Part shown: piece by piece, positions 51,718 through 60,466 of the stretch | Layout of the letters: each line of letters starts with the position of its first letter | Position numbering within the stretch: the stretch's first letter is position 1 | The notes under the pieces: generated by a model | Databases searched by the model: none | Told to the model about the DNA's origin: nothing | Seen by the model: only the letters and a program-made list of their open reading frames with translations | Position numbers and translations under genes: made by a program | Source of the DNA: Kiloniella spongiae | GTDB lineage: Bacteria; Pseudomonadota; Alphaproteobacteria; Kiloniellales; Kiloniellaceae | DNA: 64,000 nt | Reading direction: 5' to 3' | NCBI RefSeq assembly: GCF_001026905.1 | Contig: NZ_LAQL01000003.1 | Span: 310,001 to 374,000, forward strand

Positions 51718-52365
51718 CTAGTCCGCTGCAAAGCAGTAGAACAGACCGGAACCACCCGTCTTGGTCAAGTCACTTTGGCTGCAACCGCGGCTGTCGTGGG
51801 CGGCGTTCCAAGATATGTTGCCGCCGCCGTGGCGATCATGATGCCCGACAGTTGCGGCACCTTCGCCGGAACTAGTCCAGTTGCTGCAGGTGTGATCATT
51901 TTTATCCCGTGGGAAATAGGCTGTACCGTCTGACATGGCCCCGGTGAGAATGTCGTGCTGGTTTGGCTTGTCGCCACGCCCGTTGACCCTGTTACCGTTT
52001 TCATCAACGGCGGTGCGTTTGATGATATTGGGATTGAGGTGTAACTCGTCCACGTCACTGGCAATCAGGACACCGTGAGCATTATACCAAGGGCCGAGGC
52101 CGATGCGATCACGTGGTGAGACACCGCGTTTGCCTTCTTCCTGTGTGCCCAGATAGGCCCGCCATGTACGACCTTTTGAACCCGCAGCTTCTGCAAGCTT
52201 GGCACAGTGGGCATCTGCCCCTTCCAGACCACCGAGATTAGCGCCTTGTCCAGATCCGACAGATGTCACAAAGAAGCCCATAGGGTGATCTTCGGCTGCT
52301 ATTGCCTGTGGCATTGCCATCAGGAAGAGTGTTCCGGCGACGGCGAAGGTTTTTGATATTGTCAT
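51718..52365 (-). CDS. exported C-type-lectin/endostatin-like fold protein
   Basis: A 215-residue protein with a signal peptide (TFAVAGTLFLMAMPQAIA). The mature part reads FVTSVGSGQGANLGGLEGADAHCAKLAEAAG, TWRAYLGTQ, RIGLGPWYNAHGVLIASDV, HTCSNWTSSGEGAATVGHHDR and CSQSDLTKTGG with a closing FYCFA. The Cys, Trp and His pattern is that of the endostatin/C-type-lectin-like proteins of Gram-negative bacteria. It is probably periplasmic or surface-located; the ligand is unknown. A decayed copy of its 3' end lies beyond sodC. Confidence 0.78.
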   Translation of the reverse strand: MTISKTFAVAGTLFLMAMPQAIAAEDHPMGFFVTSVGSGQGANLGGLEGADAHCAKLAEAAGSKGRTWRAYLGTQEEGKRGVSPRDRIGLGPWYNAHGVLIASDVDELHLNPNIIKRTAVDENGNRVNGRGDKPNQHDILTGAMSDGTAYFPRDKNDHTCSNWTSSGEGAATVGHHDRHGGGNISWNAAHDSRGCSQSDLTKTGGSGLFYCFAAD

Positions 52366-52756
52366 GGTATGAATATCTCCGTTTTATGCGGTTTATAGTC
52401 GTTCATATTAACTTTTCTGATAGTTGTTTGATCTTTCATGTAGGTTAAAACTACACTTTTCTCTTCACGCCTTGAGCAAAGTTAATCTGAATAACTATAA
52501 TTATTGAGCTAAAAAACGTTGGCGTAAAAAACTGAAACAGGTGTGTCATTCTCTTGGGCGATGAGTATGGCCTATAAATCAGTCATGGGGCCAGTCACGG
52601 GATTTGACTTGCCTTCACTTTAATGAGAGCAGGTCCAGATGAGAATAATCCGGAAAAAATTCATAACGAAAAGCCCTCATAATACATCTACCATATATCG
52701 TAGGGGAGGCAGAAGGTATGAGGGCTTTATATTTTGCGGTCGGATGCCGTAAAGCG
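52366..52756. other. intergenic region
   Basis: 391 bp between the lectin-like gene's start and the end of the cysteine-desulfurase-like gene, both on the minus strand. It must hold the lectin-like gene's promoter. A hairpin at 52669-52728 is listed separately; otherwise nothing recognisable. Confidence 0.5.
52669..52728 (-). terminator. long-loop stem downstream of cysteine-desulfurase-like gene
   Basis: AAAGCCCTCATA (52670-52681) pairs with TATGAGGGCTTT (52717-52728), a 12-bp perfect stem with a 35-nt loop. On the minus strand it is followed by TTTT, fitting termination of the gene ending at 52757. Confidence 0.5.
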
Positions 52757-54019
52757 TTAGACGTTGGTCACGATGTTTTCGATAGAATCAAGGATGGTCT
52801 GTACTTCTTCGGCAGTGTTGTAATGGGCGATGCCAATGCGCAAAATACCTTCGTCCATTGGAATGCCGAGGCTTTCAACAACACCAATGGCATAGTTATG
52901 GCCGCTCCAGACGAAGATGTTTTCTTCACTTAACGCTTTTGCCAGAGGATCCGGCTTTACCTTGTTATGGCGGATAGAAACTGTGGGTACCCGCGCCTTC
53001 ATCTGGTTCTGTGCCGTAGGGCCAAAGATCTCGATGCCGTCAATTTTTTGCAAGCCTTCGATAAGCTGGCTGGTCAGGTTTTCTTCGTATTCTATTGCGG
53101 CGTTAAAGGCCGCCGCCATCTGGGTTCTGCGAGATCCGGTTTGGCCCAGTTCGCCACCCAACCAGGCGTAATAATCTATGGCGGCGGTCAAGCCAGCCAA
53201 CAATTCAATGGCGGGGGTGCCGGTTTCATACTTGGTCGCCAGCGTTTCGGGCACACAGCGACATTTATAGGCGTGCATTTTTTCAAGCAAGGATCGCTTG
53301 CCCCAGAGGACCCCGATATGAGGGCCAAAGAACTTATAGGGCGAACAGATCAGGAAATCACAGTCGAGATCTTTGACGTCAATCTGGTGATGCGGGGCCA
53401 GTTGAACGGCATCAACATAAACCAGCACATCTGATTTATGGGCCTCTGCAATAATGGATTTAACGTCGTTAATGGCCCCGGTCAGATTGCTGGCATAGTT
53501 CAGGGCGAGAAGCTTTGTTTTATCGGTGATCAGGCTTTTGATGTGTTCGGGTTCGATCTTCCAGCTAGCCTTGTCAAAGTCGGCCCATTTAATGACCAGA
53601 TCCAGATCTTGCGCAATCTCGAGCCAAGCAGCGACATTGCCTTCGTGATCCATACGGGTAACGATGATTTCATCTCCCGGATTGAAATCACGACAGATAC
53701 TACGCGACATGTGCATGGTCAGTGTTGTCATGGTAGCACCGATAATGATTTCACCGGGATCATCGGTGCCCATGAAATCCCCCATGGCGAGATGACAATC
53801 ATCAACAACTTTTTCTGCGGCAATTGATGTTGGAAAGTATCCGCCAAGATTGGCATTGGCGTTGAGAAAACAGTCGGAAACGGCCTCGATAACGCGCGAT
53901 GTTACCTGTGTCCCGGCAGGGTTATCCAGATAAATCCGCCTTTGCTCTTTACCGTTTATGTTATCGGTCAGGGACAGAGAGGGAAATTGCGCGCGAACGT
54001 TTTCAATCGGGAAGGTCAT
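52757..54019 (-). CDS. cysteine desulfurase-like aminotransferase class V (VC1184 subfamily)
   Basis: A 420-residue PLP enzyme. YLDNPAGTQVTSRVIEAV opens the fold, HEGNVAAWLEIA and YVDAVQLAPHHQIDVKDLDCDFL give the PLP-ring His and Asp/Gln contacts, and the Schiff-base Lys is in SPYKFFGPHIGVLWG at about 233. The active-site Cys loop (SACSS) of true NifS/IscS is missing, as in the 'cysteine desulfurase-like' VC1184 group, so the enzyme may be a lyase or aminotransferase instead. Strong GAGG ribosome site. Genes for a LuxR and a LysR regulator lie upstream on the same strand. Confidence 0.82.
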   Translation of the reverse strand: MTFPIENVRAQFPSLSLTDNINGKEQRRIYLDNPAGTQVTSRVIEAVSDCFLNANANLGGYFPTSIAAEKVVDDCHLAMGDFMGTDDPGEIIIGATMTTLTMHMSRSICRDFNPGDEIIVTRMDHEGNVAAWLEIAQDLDLVIKWADFDKASWKIEPEHIKSLITDKTKLLALNYASNLTGAINDVKSIIAEAHKSDVLVYVDAVQLAPHHQIDVKDLDCDFLICSPYKFFGPHIGVLWGKRSLLEKMHAYKCRCVPETLATKYETGTPAIELLAGLTAAIDYYAWLGGELGQTGSRRTQMAAAFNAAIEYEENLTSQLIEGLQKIDGIEIFGPTAQNQMKARVPTVSIRHNKVKPDPLAKALSEENIFVWSGHNYAIGVVESLGIPMDEGILRIGIAHYNTAEEVQTILDSIENIVTNV

Positions 54020-54143
54020 GTTTTAATCCTCAGAAACCACATTATTCTGGAAGGATTGTTGTCAGGCCTTTCGGGATCAAACAATCATCCTAAAGGATGA
54101 GTTTGGGATGTTTCGGTCATTTAGTTCTTAGCGGGGCCAGTTC

Positions 54144-54998
54144 TTAGTGAGGCCTGGGTAACCTTAACGCAAAAAGCTCTGCTTGTGATGAGATGCCGAG
54201 TTTGCGGTAGAGATTACGTCTGTGTGTTTTGACCGTTGGTAAGGCAATGCCAAGTTTTAAGCCAATGGCTTCTGATCCGTGGCCAGAGAGAATGAGATCC
54301 ATGATGCTAGCTTCACGGGGGGTAAGATCACAGAGTTCCGGTATCAAAGCTTGTTGCGTGGTCTCTTTTGTTAGGCCCAGAGCTTCACAGTGTTTTTTGA
54401 TCGCGCTGATGATAATGGGCACCAGCTCTTGTGAGCGTTCAAGCAAGGGGGCGTTTTTATCTCTGTGATCGACCTTTTGCGACAGGGATATTTCAATCAC
54501 ATCGTCACCGGGCAGGGGAATAGCCAGCATTAATTCCTGCATACCCATCGGCCAGCCATCGGTAACATAGCCGATTTCCTCCATCTGATCAGGGCGCATT
54601 TTGTAATCGTCAGGGCTTTTGGATTTTTCTGCATAAGAGCGTGACGAAATTTCCCGTGACAGGGCTTCCATCGTATGCAGGCCGGGCTTCAGACCTTCGC
54701 GACAGGCGTGGTAAAATGGGTTGATCTGCCAGGTGCTTTGCAGGAAGTTTTTTAGGCCATCGCGATATCCCAGCGGACTTAAACCGTCATAGAGAACCTG
54801 TGGCCGCTGTTCTTTTTCATATTGGAAGATCATGCAGAATTCATAGGGGATAACATGTTTTAACTGCTCTGCGACCCACGGGAAGAAATTCGTTTTTCCG
54901 ATGTTATCAATAAGTGCGCTTACCCAAAGAGAGGTGTTGAAATGTGCATAGCCAGGGTCAGGTTTGAAGCCTGTTGATTGTACAATTTCATCTGACAT
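54144..54998 (-). CDS. LuxR family transcriptional regulator
   Basis: A 284-residue regulator. The C-terminal LuxR_C HTH is clear at about 222-282 (LTPREASIMDLILSGHGSEAIGLKLGIALPTVKTHRRNLYRKLGI). The N-terminal ~200 residues have no standard autoinducer, REC or PAS motif; FYHACREGLKPGLHTMEAL and EISLSQKVDHRDKNAPL suggest a GAF-like or unique sensing fold. Strong ribosome site GGGGAGG. It is upstream of the aminotransferase-like gene on the same strand with a 124-bp gap, and downstream of a LysR gene. Confidence 0.85.
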   Translation of the reverse strand: MSDEIVQSTGFKPDPGYAHFNTSLWVSALIDNIGKTNFFPWVAEQLKHVIPYEFCMIFQYEKEQRPQVLYDGLSPLGYRDGLKNFLQSTWQINPFYHACREGLKPGLHTMEALSREISSRSYAEKSKSPDDYKMRPDQMEEIGYVTDGWPMGMQELMLAIPLPGDDVIEISLSQKVDHRDKNAPLLERSQELVPIIISAIKKHCEALGLTKETTQQALIPELCDLTPREASIMDLILSGHGSEAIGLKLGIALPTVKTHRRNLYRKLGISSQAELFALRLPRPH

Positions 54999-55100
54999 CT
55001 ATGACCTCCCCAGCGCGTAGTTTGTTTTGATACCTGTTTGTTATCGTATCGAAAGTATATCAAGATCTTTGAGGCTGTCTATCGGCATGAGAGACAAGTT

Positions 55101-56003
55101 TCATGTAACATCTTTGATTGATGCGAGAACTGATTCCATGACGGCTGGTACAGGTGAAATTAAGGGGTTTAGGGCTGAGCGCACGAGTACGATGGGCTCT
55201 TTGGCTTCCGGGTCGGTGATGGGGATCGCTTTCAGGGGCTTGCCGTCATAGCTCTGGTTCGTAGGTGGGACTGTATAGCTGATACCGATCCCTTCGCCGT
55301 TTGCTGCGAGTGAGCGCATAACTTCCAGTGAGGCGGCCCTGTGGGCGACTTTTGGCAAAAGCCCCTGATTTTGAAAAAGCCGGATCATATGGTGGATAGA
55401 AAGTCCCTGATCAGTCAGAACCAAGGGCGTATCGGCTAGATTTACCAGATTAAGCGCGGATGCCTTTGCCAGAGGATGATCGGGTGCTATCAGAGCATGT
55501 GGAGACAAGGTCGTTATGATTGTTTTGTCAAAGCTGGCATCTAGGCCCAAATCGTAAGACAGGGCAAATTCAATACTACCGTTCTGCATATTGTTGGCCA
55601 GCGTATCAAAGTTTCCAACCTGCGGCGTGATCTTTAATTCGGGGAAATGTTGTTTCAGGTTTGTCAGTATCGGGGCCAGATACCTTGGTGCTAAATCTTC
55701 GAAACAGCCGACTGTTATAGGCAAAAGATCATGGAAGGTATGGGCATCGGGATCTTCCAGACGGGCCGCTTCTGTCAGCAGTTTTTCTGCGCTTTTGACA
55801 TAGGATTTACCATAGGTCGTCAGGGTAATGGGGGAACCTTTGCGGCGAATAAAGATTTTTTGCCTTTGACGTGTTTCTACCTGTGTTATCGCGACAGAGA
55901 GCGCGGGTTGGGATACATTGAGGAACTGGGCGGCTTCTGTGAGGCTGCCTGCCTTTGCGATCGCGACGATGTATTCCATTTGGCGAAGTGTAATATATAA
56001 CAT
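55101..56003 (-). CDS. LysR family transcriptional regulator
   Basis: A 300-residue LTTR: ITLRQMEYIVAIAKAGSLTEAAQFLNVSQPALSVAITQVE is the winged helix (residues about 4-44), and the effector domain has ITVGCFEDLAPRYLAPIL and AANGEGIGISYTVPP. It is divergent from phyH-like and P1-peptidase genes and probably controls them; a dyad overlaps its start codon. Effector unknown. Confidence 0.88.
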   Translation of the reverse strand: MLYITLRQMEYIVAIAKAGSLTEAAQFLNVSQPALSVAITQVETRQRQKIFIRRKGSPITLTTYGKSYVKSAEKLLTEAARLEDPDAHTFHDLLPITVGCFEDLAPRYLAPILTNLKQHFPELKITPQVGNFDTLANNMQNGSIEFALSYDLGLDASFDKTIITTLSPHALIAPDHPLAKASALNLVNLADTPLVLTDQGLSIHHMIRLFQNQGLLPKVAHRAASLEVMRSLAANGEGIGISYTVPPTNQSYDGKPLKAIPITDPEAKEPIVLVRSALNPLISPVPAVMESVLASIKDVT

Positions 56004-56015
56004 GAGGTTATGTTA
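55997..56015. promoter_or_regulatory. LTTR-type dyad at the start of the LysR gene
   Basis: TAACAT-GAGGTT-ATGTTA (55998-56015) is a perfect 6-bp inverted repeat, and ATAACATGAGGTTAT (55997-56011) is nearly identical to the dyad before the GcvA-like gene at 24119. It overlaps the start codon, so repressor binding would block expression of lysR itself; the divergent operon begins 110 bp away. Confidence 0.5.
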
Positions 56016-56124
56016 ATCTTAAGTAATCATTATTTGAAATTATTATATAAGTCTTTCATTCTTCTTTCCAGAAAAACAGGCCAAATTTACTAAATCTAAA
56101 GGCATAACTGTTTGGGGAGTTAAG

Positions 56125-56925
56125 ATGATGGTACATCCATTAATCACACAAAAGCATGTTGATGACTATCAACACGATGGTGTTGTTCTCATCAAAGGTC
56201 TTTTCAAAGATCATGTTGAAGAGCTCAGGGCGGGGGTTGAAACCAATATGGCGGATCCCGGACCTTATGCCGCTGAAAACCTTAAAGAAGGAGAGCAGGG
56301 GCGGTTTTTTGATGATTATTGCAATTGGACCCGTATTCCTGAATTTGAAAATGTGATCCGGCATTCCCCAGTCGCGGCGGTTGCTGCTGATTTGATGCAG
56401 TCTAAAAGTGTTCAGGTTTTTCACGATCATGTTCTGGTGAAAGAACCGGGAACATCGAAACCAACCCCGTGGCATCAGGACGGACCTTACTATTTTGTCG
56501 AAGGGCAACAGACGGTGAGCTTTTGGGCACCTTTAGACCCGGTGACCGAGGCTTCATTGCGGTGCGTTGCTGGCTCTCATCAATGGGAAAAACCTGTTTT
56601 ACCGACACGATGGTTGTCTGAAGAAGATTTTTATGCCGGTGAGGATATCTATATGCCGGTGCCGGACCCCGATGCAGAAAACATGAAGGTTGTTGAATGG
56701 GCCATGGAGCCGGGCGATGCCGTTGCTTTTAATTATAAAATTTTGCATGGCGCGCGCGGAAATAATGCGCCCTGTCGTCGTCGGGCTTTTTCCCTCAGGT
56801 TGCTTGGGGATGATGCTCGCTATGTTGAACGGGCCGGTCCAACATCACCGCCTTTTCCCGGACACGGTATGAAAGCGGGTGAAAAGTTGCGTGAAGATTG
56901 GTTTCCAACGATACTGAATGGCTAA
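56125..56925 (+). CDS. phytanoyl-CoA dioxygenase family (Fe(II)/2-oxoglutarate) oxygenase
   Basis: A 266-residue oxygenase. The Fe(II) facial triad is visible as the His-x-Asp in PWHQDGPYYF (about 117) and the distal His in NYKILHGARGNN (about 208), with the 2-oxoglutarate Arg in RRRAFSLRLLGDD. PhyH relatives hydroxylate acyl-CoA, amino acids or halogenated compounds; no substrate can be fixed. It starts behind GGGGAG and is 37 bp upstream of a P1-family peptidase gene, likely co-transcribed and controlled by the divergent LysR. Confidence 0.85.
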   Translation: MMVHPLITQKHVDDYQHDGVVLIKGLFKDHVEELRAGVETNMADPGPYAAENLKEGEQGRFFDDYCNWTRIPEFENVIRHSPVAAVAADLMQSKSVQVFHDHVLVKEPGTSKPTPWHQDGPYYFVEGQQTVSFWAPLDPVTEASLRCVAGSHQWEKPVLPTRWLSEEDFYAGEDIYMPVPDPDAENMKVVEWAMEPGDAVAFNYKILHGARGNNAPCRRRAFSLRLLGDDARYVERAGPTSPPFPGHGMKAGEKLREDWFPTILNG

Positions 56926-56962
56926 GAACTTTCAATCTCAGGTCAAAATATAAAGGTCTGCC

Positions 56963-58102
56963 ATGCCAAATACCCCGTCTGATAATGCCTTTGACAGTAA
57001 GACGATGACACCTTCGGGGAAAATGAGGGCAGCGGGGCTTGGTTTGCAGTTTCCGGGAATACCAGGCCAGCACAATTCGATCACTGATGTCACCGGTGTC
57101 AGTGTCGGTTATGCAACCCTGATAAAAGGACAGGGAGCCTTGAAGGTTGGAAAAGGCCCTGTGCGAACGGGTGTGACGGCCATTCTGCCACGTCCGAAAT
57201 CAGAGGCCTGTACACCTGTTTTTGCAGGATGTTTTTCCTTTAATGGCAATGGTGAGCTGACGTCTTCGCACTATCTGGAAGAAGTCGGCTTGTTGACCTT
57301 GCCGATTACCATCACCAACACCCATGCCTGTGGCTTGACCCGTGATGCCACGTTGCGCTGGGCCAGTCAGAATTACCCTGCTGAATTTCTGGATGATTTT
57401 GGATTGCCTGTCGCCGCAGAAACCTATGACGGGTTTTTAAATGATATCAACGGGTTTCATGTCACGAACGAGCACGTGTTCGAGGCCATTGAATCCGCCA
57501 CATCCGGTCCGATAGAAGAGGGTAGTGTCGGCGGTGGTACGGGTATGAAGAGTTTTGGTTTTAAGGCCGGGTCCGGTACGGCTTCGCGTCGGGTTGAATA
57601 TGCGGGACAGGATTATATTGTCGGCACATTTGTACAATCCAATTTTGGCAAACGAGATGATCTGACAATTCTGGGACATCCTATTGGTAAAGTTCTGTCA
57701 GAACCAGAGATGATTGAAAATACTGTCAACACAGAGCTGAGTTCTATTATCGGTATTATTGCGACGGATGCGCCGTTGCTTCCCCATCAACTCAAACGCT
57801 TGGCGCGTCGGGCGGCTTTGGGTATGGGGAAAACCGGCGGGATCGGTGCGCATGGCTCCGGTGATATCTTCCTGGCCTTTTCAACAGCCAATGGTGATGT
57901 TTTGGGGGACACGAAACCAGCGGTTCAAAAGGCCGCCTTTATTCCGGATGCTGATCTGGATTTCCTGTTTGAAGCTGTTATCCGTTCAACTGAAGAAGCG
58001 ATAATCAATTCAATGGTTGCCAATGAAGGTATGGAAGGTCGTGACGGGAACTTCGTCCCAGCACTACCGCATTCTGCTCTTAAAAATTTGATGAAAACTT
58101 GA
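56963..58102 (+). CDS. P1 family (DmpA/BapA-type) aminopeptidase
   Basis: A 379-residue N-terminal nucleophile hydrolase. NSITDVTGVSVGYATL and RTGVTAILPRP open the fold; SVGGGTGMKSFGFKAGSGTASR and AHGSGDIFLAFSTANGD (about 297-312) are the hallmark motifs, and the Ser in HGSGD is the expected auto-cleavage residue and nucleophile. Family members cut beta-amino or D-amino-acid peptides and amides, so a role in utilising unusual peptides or acylated amines with the upstream PhyH is plausible. It has the AAAGG ribosome site. No signal peptide, so cytosolic. Confidence 0.88.
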   Translation: MPNTPSDNAFDSKTMTPSGKMRAAGLGLQFPGIPGQHNSITDVTGVSVGYATLIKGQGALKVGKGPVRTGVTAILPRPKSEACTPVFAGCFSFNGNGELTSSHYLEEVGLLTLPITITNTHACGLTRDATLRWASQNYPAEFLDDFGLPVAAETYDGFLNDINGFHVTNEHVFEAIESATSGPIEEGSVGGGTGMKSFGFKAGSGTASRRVEYAGQDYIVGTFVQSNFGKRDDLTILGHPIGKVLSEPEMIENTVNTELSSIIGIIATDAPLLPHQLKRLARRAALGMGKTGGIGAHGSGDIFLAFSTANGDVLGDTKPAVQKAAFIPDADLDFLFEAVIRSTEEAIINSMVANEGMEGRDGNFVPALPHSALKNLMKT

Positions 58103-58182
58103 ACGAGAAAATTAAATTATAGGGCTTAGATGAATGGGATTTTCTGCCTGTTTATTAAGTGACAAGTGGGGTGAGCAGATGA

Positions 58183-58578
58183 TTAACTGCCTTGTTCTTC
58201 GGGACGTTCCTGCAGCATTTTTCGGGCAAGTTTAGCCCATTCATCGATCAATGCCTTAGCCATGATCACTTTTCCCATGTTTTCTGGTGAGGGCGATGGG
58301 ATATCCTGAGCAACAAGACCTTCGACGATGGCCCGGACCTGAAGCGTGCTGATATCTACCGTAAAGTGGTCCGTGTTTTGACTGTCGATGTCCTGATCGG
58401 ATTTGTCCAGAGGCGTCCCATGGACAATATTGCGTATGGTTAACGCTAGTTCAGGGTTGTGTTTGCGTAAAAGCTCATAGGTGAACATCAGGCTTCCGCG
58501 ACTAAAAACATCGGGTGCATTGTTTGAATAGCGGGCGGTGTTGTCTGGTGAACAGGCCGAAGAAAATTTTAGTGACAT
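58183..58578 (-). CDS. uncharacterised protein
   Basis: A 131-residue soluble protein with an N-terminal Ser/Asn-rich part and a helical core: MFTYELLRKHNPELALTIRNIVHG, STLQVRAIVEGLVAQDIP and NMGKVIMAKALIDEWAKLARKML. The ribosome site is GAGGAAA. No family recognised. An ATG at the MFTYELL methionine is a shorter alternative. It is convergent with the P1 peptidase. Confidence 0.6.
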   Translation of the reverse strand: MSLKFSSACSPDNTARYSNNAPDVFSRGSLMFTYELLRKHNPELALTIRNIVHGTPLDKSDQDIDSQNTDHFTVDISTLQVRAIVEGLVAQDIPSPSPENMGKVIMAKALIDEWAKLARKMLQERPEEQGS

Positions 58579-58763
58579 TGGTTTGTTTTCCTCGCTATCC
58601 AGTTTGAATTATTATATTTTTAGTTATTACTTTTTCTTTTCAGCAATAGAATAGCTGTAAAGTGTTAAGGAGAACTCAATTCTTATTTAATGCCATCTTA
58701 ACAACCCATCTCGATGCTTTGCGAAAAAGCCAGGATAGGAAAGTTTGGACAAGGAAAACGGGC

Positions 58764-59303
58764 ATGATGTTTCTAAAAGTTTTTATGGGGCTATTGGTAG
58801 GGATTTGTTTTCTCATAGTAGTGGGATTGATTTTTATTGGGCGTGATCGCGGTCTTGAACTTGTCTTCGGTCCGGTTGAAGAAAAGAAGGTTGATTTTGC
58901 AACCTTGTCGTTGGCACCAACACCAAATCAGTTTCTGGTCTGCCCAAAAAAACTCTGTCAGGCATCAGCCCATCGCGAAAGCCCAGTTTACAATCTATCT
59001 GTTGACGAGTTAAAGGCCGAGTGGCTGGCATTTATCAAGAAGCAGCCCCGTACGGAACCCTGGATAGCGCCGAGTGCGGAACTGGGGGATCTTGAGACTG
59101 TGGTGGACGATGAAAACCTACAGTACGATTTTATTCAGCGTAGTGAATGGATGCGCTATCCTGATAGTATTACAATTCGCTTTATTCCGCTGGGATCAAC
59201 AACCTCGACACTGGCGATCTATAGCCGTTCCCACTATGGGAAAAGCGACTTTGGGGTCAACGAACAGCGAATTACAAACTGGCTCTCTCAGATGTCGGGT
59301 TGA
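58764..59303 (+). CDS. DUF1499 family membrane-anchored protein
   Basis: A 179-residue protein with an N-terminal transmembrane helix (MGLLVGICFLIVVGLIFIG) followed by the DUF1499 layout: TPNQFLVCPKKLCQASAHRESPVYNLSVDELKAEW, then IQRSEWMRYPDSITIRFI and LAIYSRSHYGKSDFGVNEQRITNWL. The CPKKLC pair is characteristic. Function unknown; DUF1499 proteins occur in photosynthetic and other bacteria at the envelope. The ATG at 58764 (AAGGAA seven bases upstream) is preferred to earlier in-frame starts. Confidence 0.8.
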   Translation: MMFLKVFMGLLVGICFLIVVGLIFIGRDRGLELVFGPVEEKKVDFATLSLAPTPNQFLVCPKKLCQASAHRESPVYNLSVDELKAEWLAFIKKQPRTEPWIAPSAELGDLETVVDDENLQYDFIQRSEWMRYPDSITIRFIPLGSTTSTLAIYSRSHYGKSDFGVNEQRITNWLSQMSG

Positions 59304-59467
59304 ATTATTTACGCCTCTGTTAAAGCTATTTTAAAATTTTTCTAAAATACTGAAATCTCTAAACGAGGGTGTGCTCCTTGGTAATTTGCTCGCAAGATTA
59401 TGAGGCCTGTGACTTTACAGTACAAAGTTCGGAATAATTAATTCGCAAAGTAATAAGGAAGATCACA

Positions 59468-59587
59468 ATGGTATTTTTAAAATCGCTATTTTCTCTTTTA
59501 TCAAATTTAAACCAGATTTCTGTCGGACCGAAACCTGAGGTACCTTGCCGTATTTCTGTTAAAGTGGGTCGTCAGAAACAAAAATAA
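59468..59587 (+). CDS. 39-residue basic small protein candidate
   Basis: The ATG at 59468 follows AAGGAAG at a good distance. The product is VFLKSLFSLLSNLNQ (possible amphipathic helix), then PKPEVPCR and a Lys/Arg-rich end. The overall design resembles the 36-residue frame at 24209 (a basic start with a Leu/Phe helix), though not in alignment. No family is known. Confidence 0.4.
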   Translation: MVFLKSLFSLLSNLNQISVGPKPEVPCRISVKVGRQKQK

Positions 59588-59700
59588 TCTGTGTGTTCCG
59601 TTTATTCGGTTTAGTTGTATCCGGTCACTTGCAAGACTGAATTTTATAACGGTTTTTCTTGTTATCTAACCGCTAATAGATGCAATACAATGTGCTGATG

Positions 59701-60282
59701 TTATTCTGAAATCGGCGTTCCATCGGGTTTGAAAAAGGCATTTGGCCTGTTCTTTCCCCGGACTTTATCAATGAATAGTCGTGTGAAAATTTTAATCATC
59801 AGGCCAATCGGGAATTTCTCTGCTGACTTTTCGGCTGGTGGCATTGTTTTAATTTCAGTGCCCTCGGGTTTAACAGCACCTTGCTCCATAACTGAATAGC
59901 GAACAGGTCCCAGAATTTTGTCACGATCATTACCGCAGCTGATAAAATTATGAGCGATGCCCACAAAGGGGAGTTTCGGCCCAACCATGTTCCCTGCGGG
60001 TGTCTTGCAACAGTCGGTATACCAGCGGTAGATACCTTTTTCCGATAACTTCAAATAACGCAGCTGATCCTGCCCTTCTGTAATTTCCACTTGAGAAGGC
60101 GTGATCTGAAAAATATCGGTGCCACCGTGGGCGTTGAGTACATCCCCTTCGCGACCGATTTCTCTGGCAAAATTTTGACAATCCTTGCAATAACAAATCA
60201 CGCGCCGTCCAGTTGTCGGAGAGATCTTATGCGCCACTCCTTTTACCTTGCCGCAAGAACATTCAAGCGCGATATCAGTCAT
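59701..60282 (-). CDS. DUF6151 family protein (GFA-like zinc fold)
   Basis: A 193-residue protein with the zinc-binding GFA-like pattern: LECSCGKVKG at the N-terminus, RRVICYCKDCQNFA (CxCxxC) and WYTDCCKTPAGN in the middle. The tail LMIKIFTRLFIDKVRGKNRPNAFF is basic and amphipathic. From memory this is the DUF6151 group of alphaproteobacteria and relatives; the substrate is unknown, although GFA enzymes handle glutathione-formaldehyde adducts. It is preceded by AGGTAAA. Confidence 0.75.
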   Translation of the reverse strand: MTDIALECSCGKVKGVAHKISPTTGRRVICYCKDCQNFAREIGREGDVLNAHGGTDIFQITPSQVEITEGQDQLRYLKLSEKGIYRWYTDCCKTPAGNMVGPKLPFVGIAHNFISCGNDRDKILGPVRYSVMEQGAVKPEGTEIKTMPPAEKSAEKFPIGLMIKIFTRLFIDKVRGKNRPNAFFKPDGTPISE

Positions 60283-60382
60283 GGTTTTACCTATGAAATA
60301 TTATCTCATTTATGAATAGAGATAGTAATGATTTATCGAATAAGAACAATAGTTTTAGAGAGCTTGATATGACCGTTATGAC

Positions 60383-60412
60383 AAAAAAATCCCCGGCTAA
60401 GGGAAGCCGGGG
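60383..60412 (-). terminator. strong rho-independent terminator (minus strand)
   Basis: CCCCGGCT (60391-60398) pairs with AGCCGGGG (60405-60412) around AAGGGA; the A run 60383-60389 reads as a U run on minus-strand RNA. It is one of the best terminators in the window. The nearest minus-strand gene upstream (LysR, ending 60969) is 557 bp away, so an untranslated RNA or long 3' tail in between is implied. Confidence 0.8.
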
Positions 60413-60466
60413 AAGTTAGCAAGTTGACACAAACTATACTTGCTCAGGGTAGGGAGGTTTTAAGTC

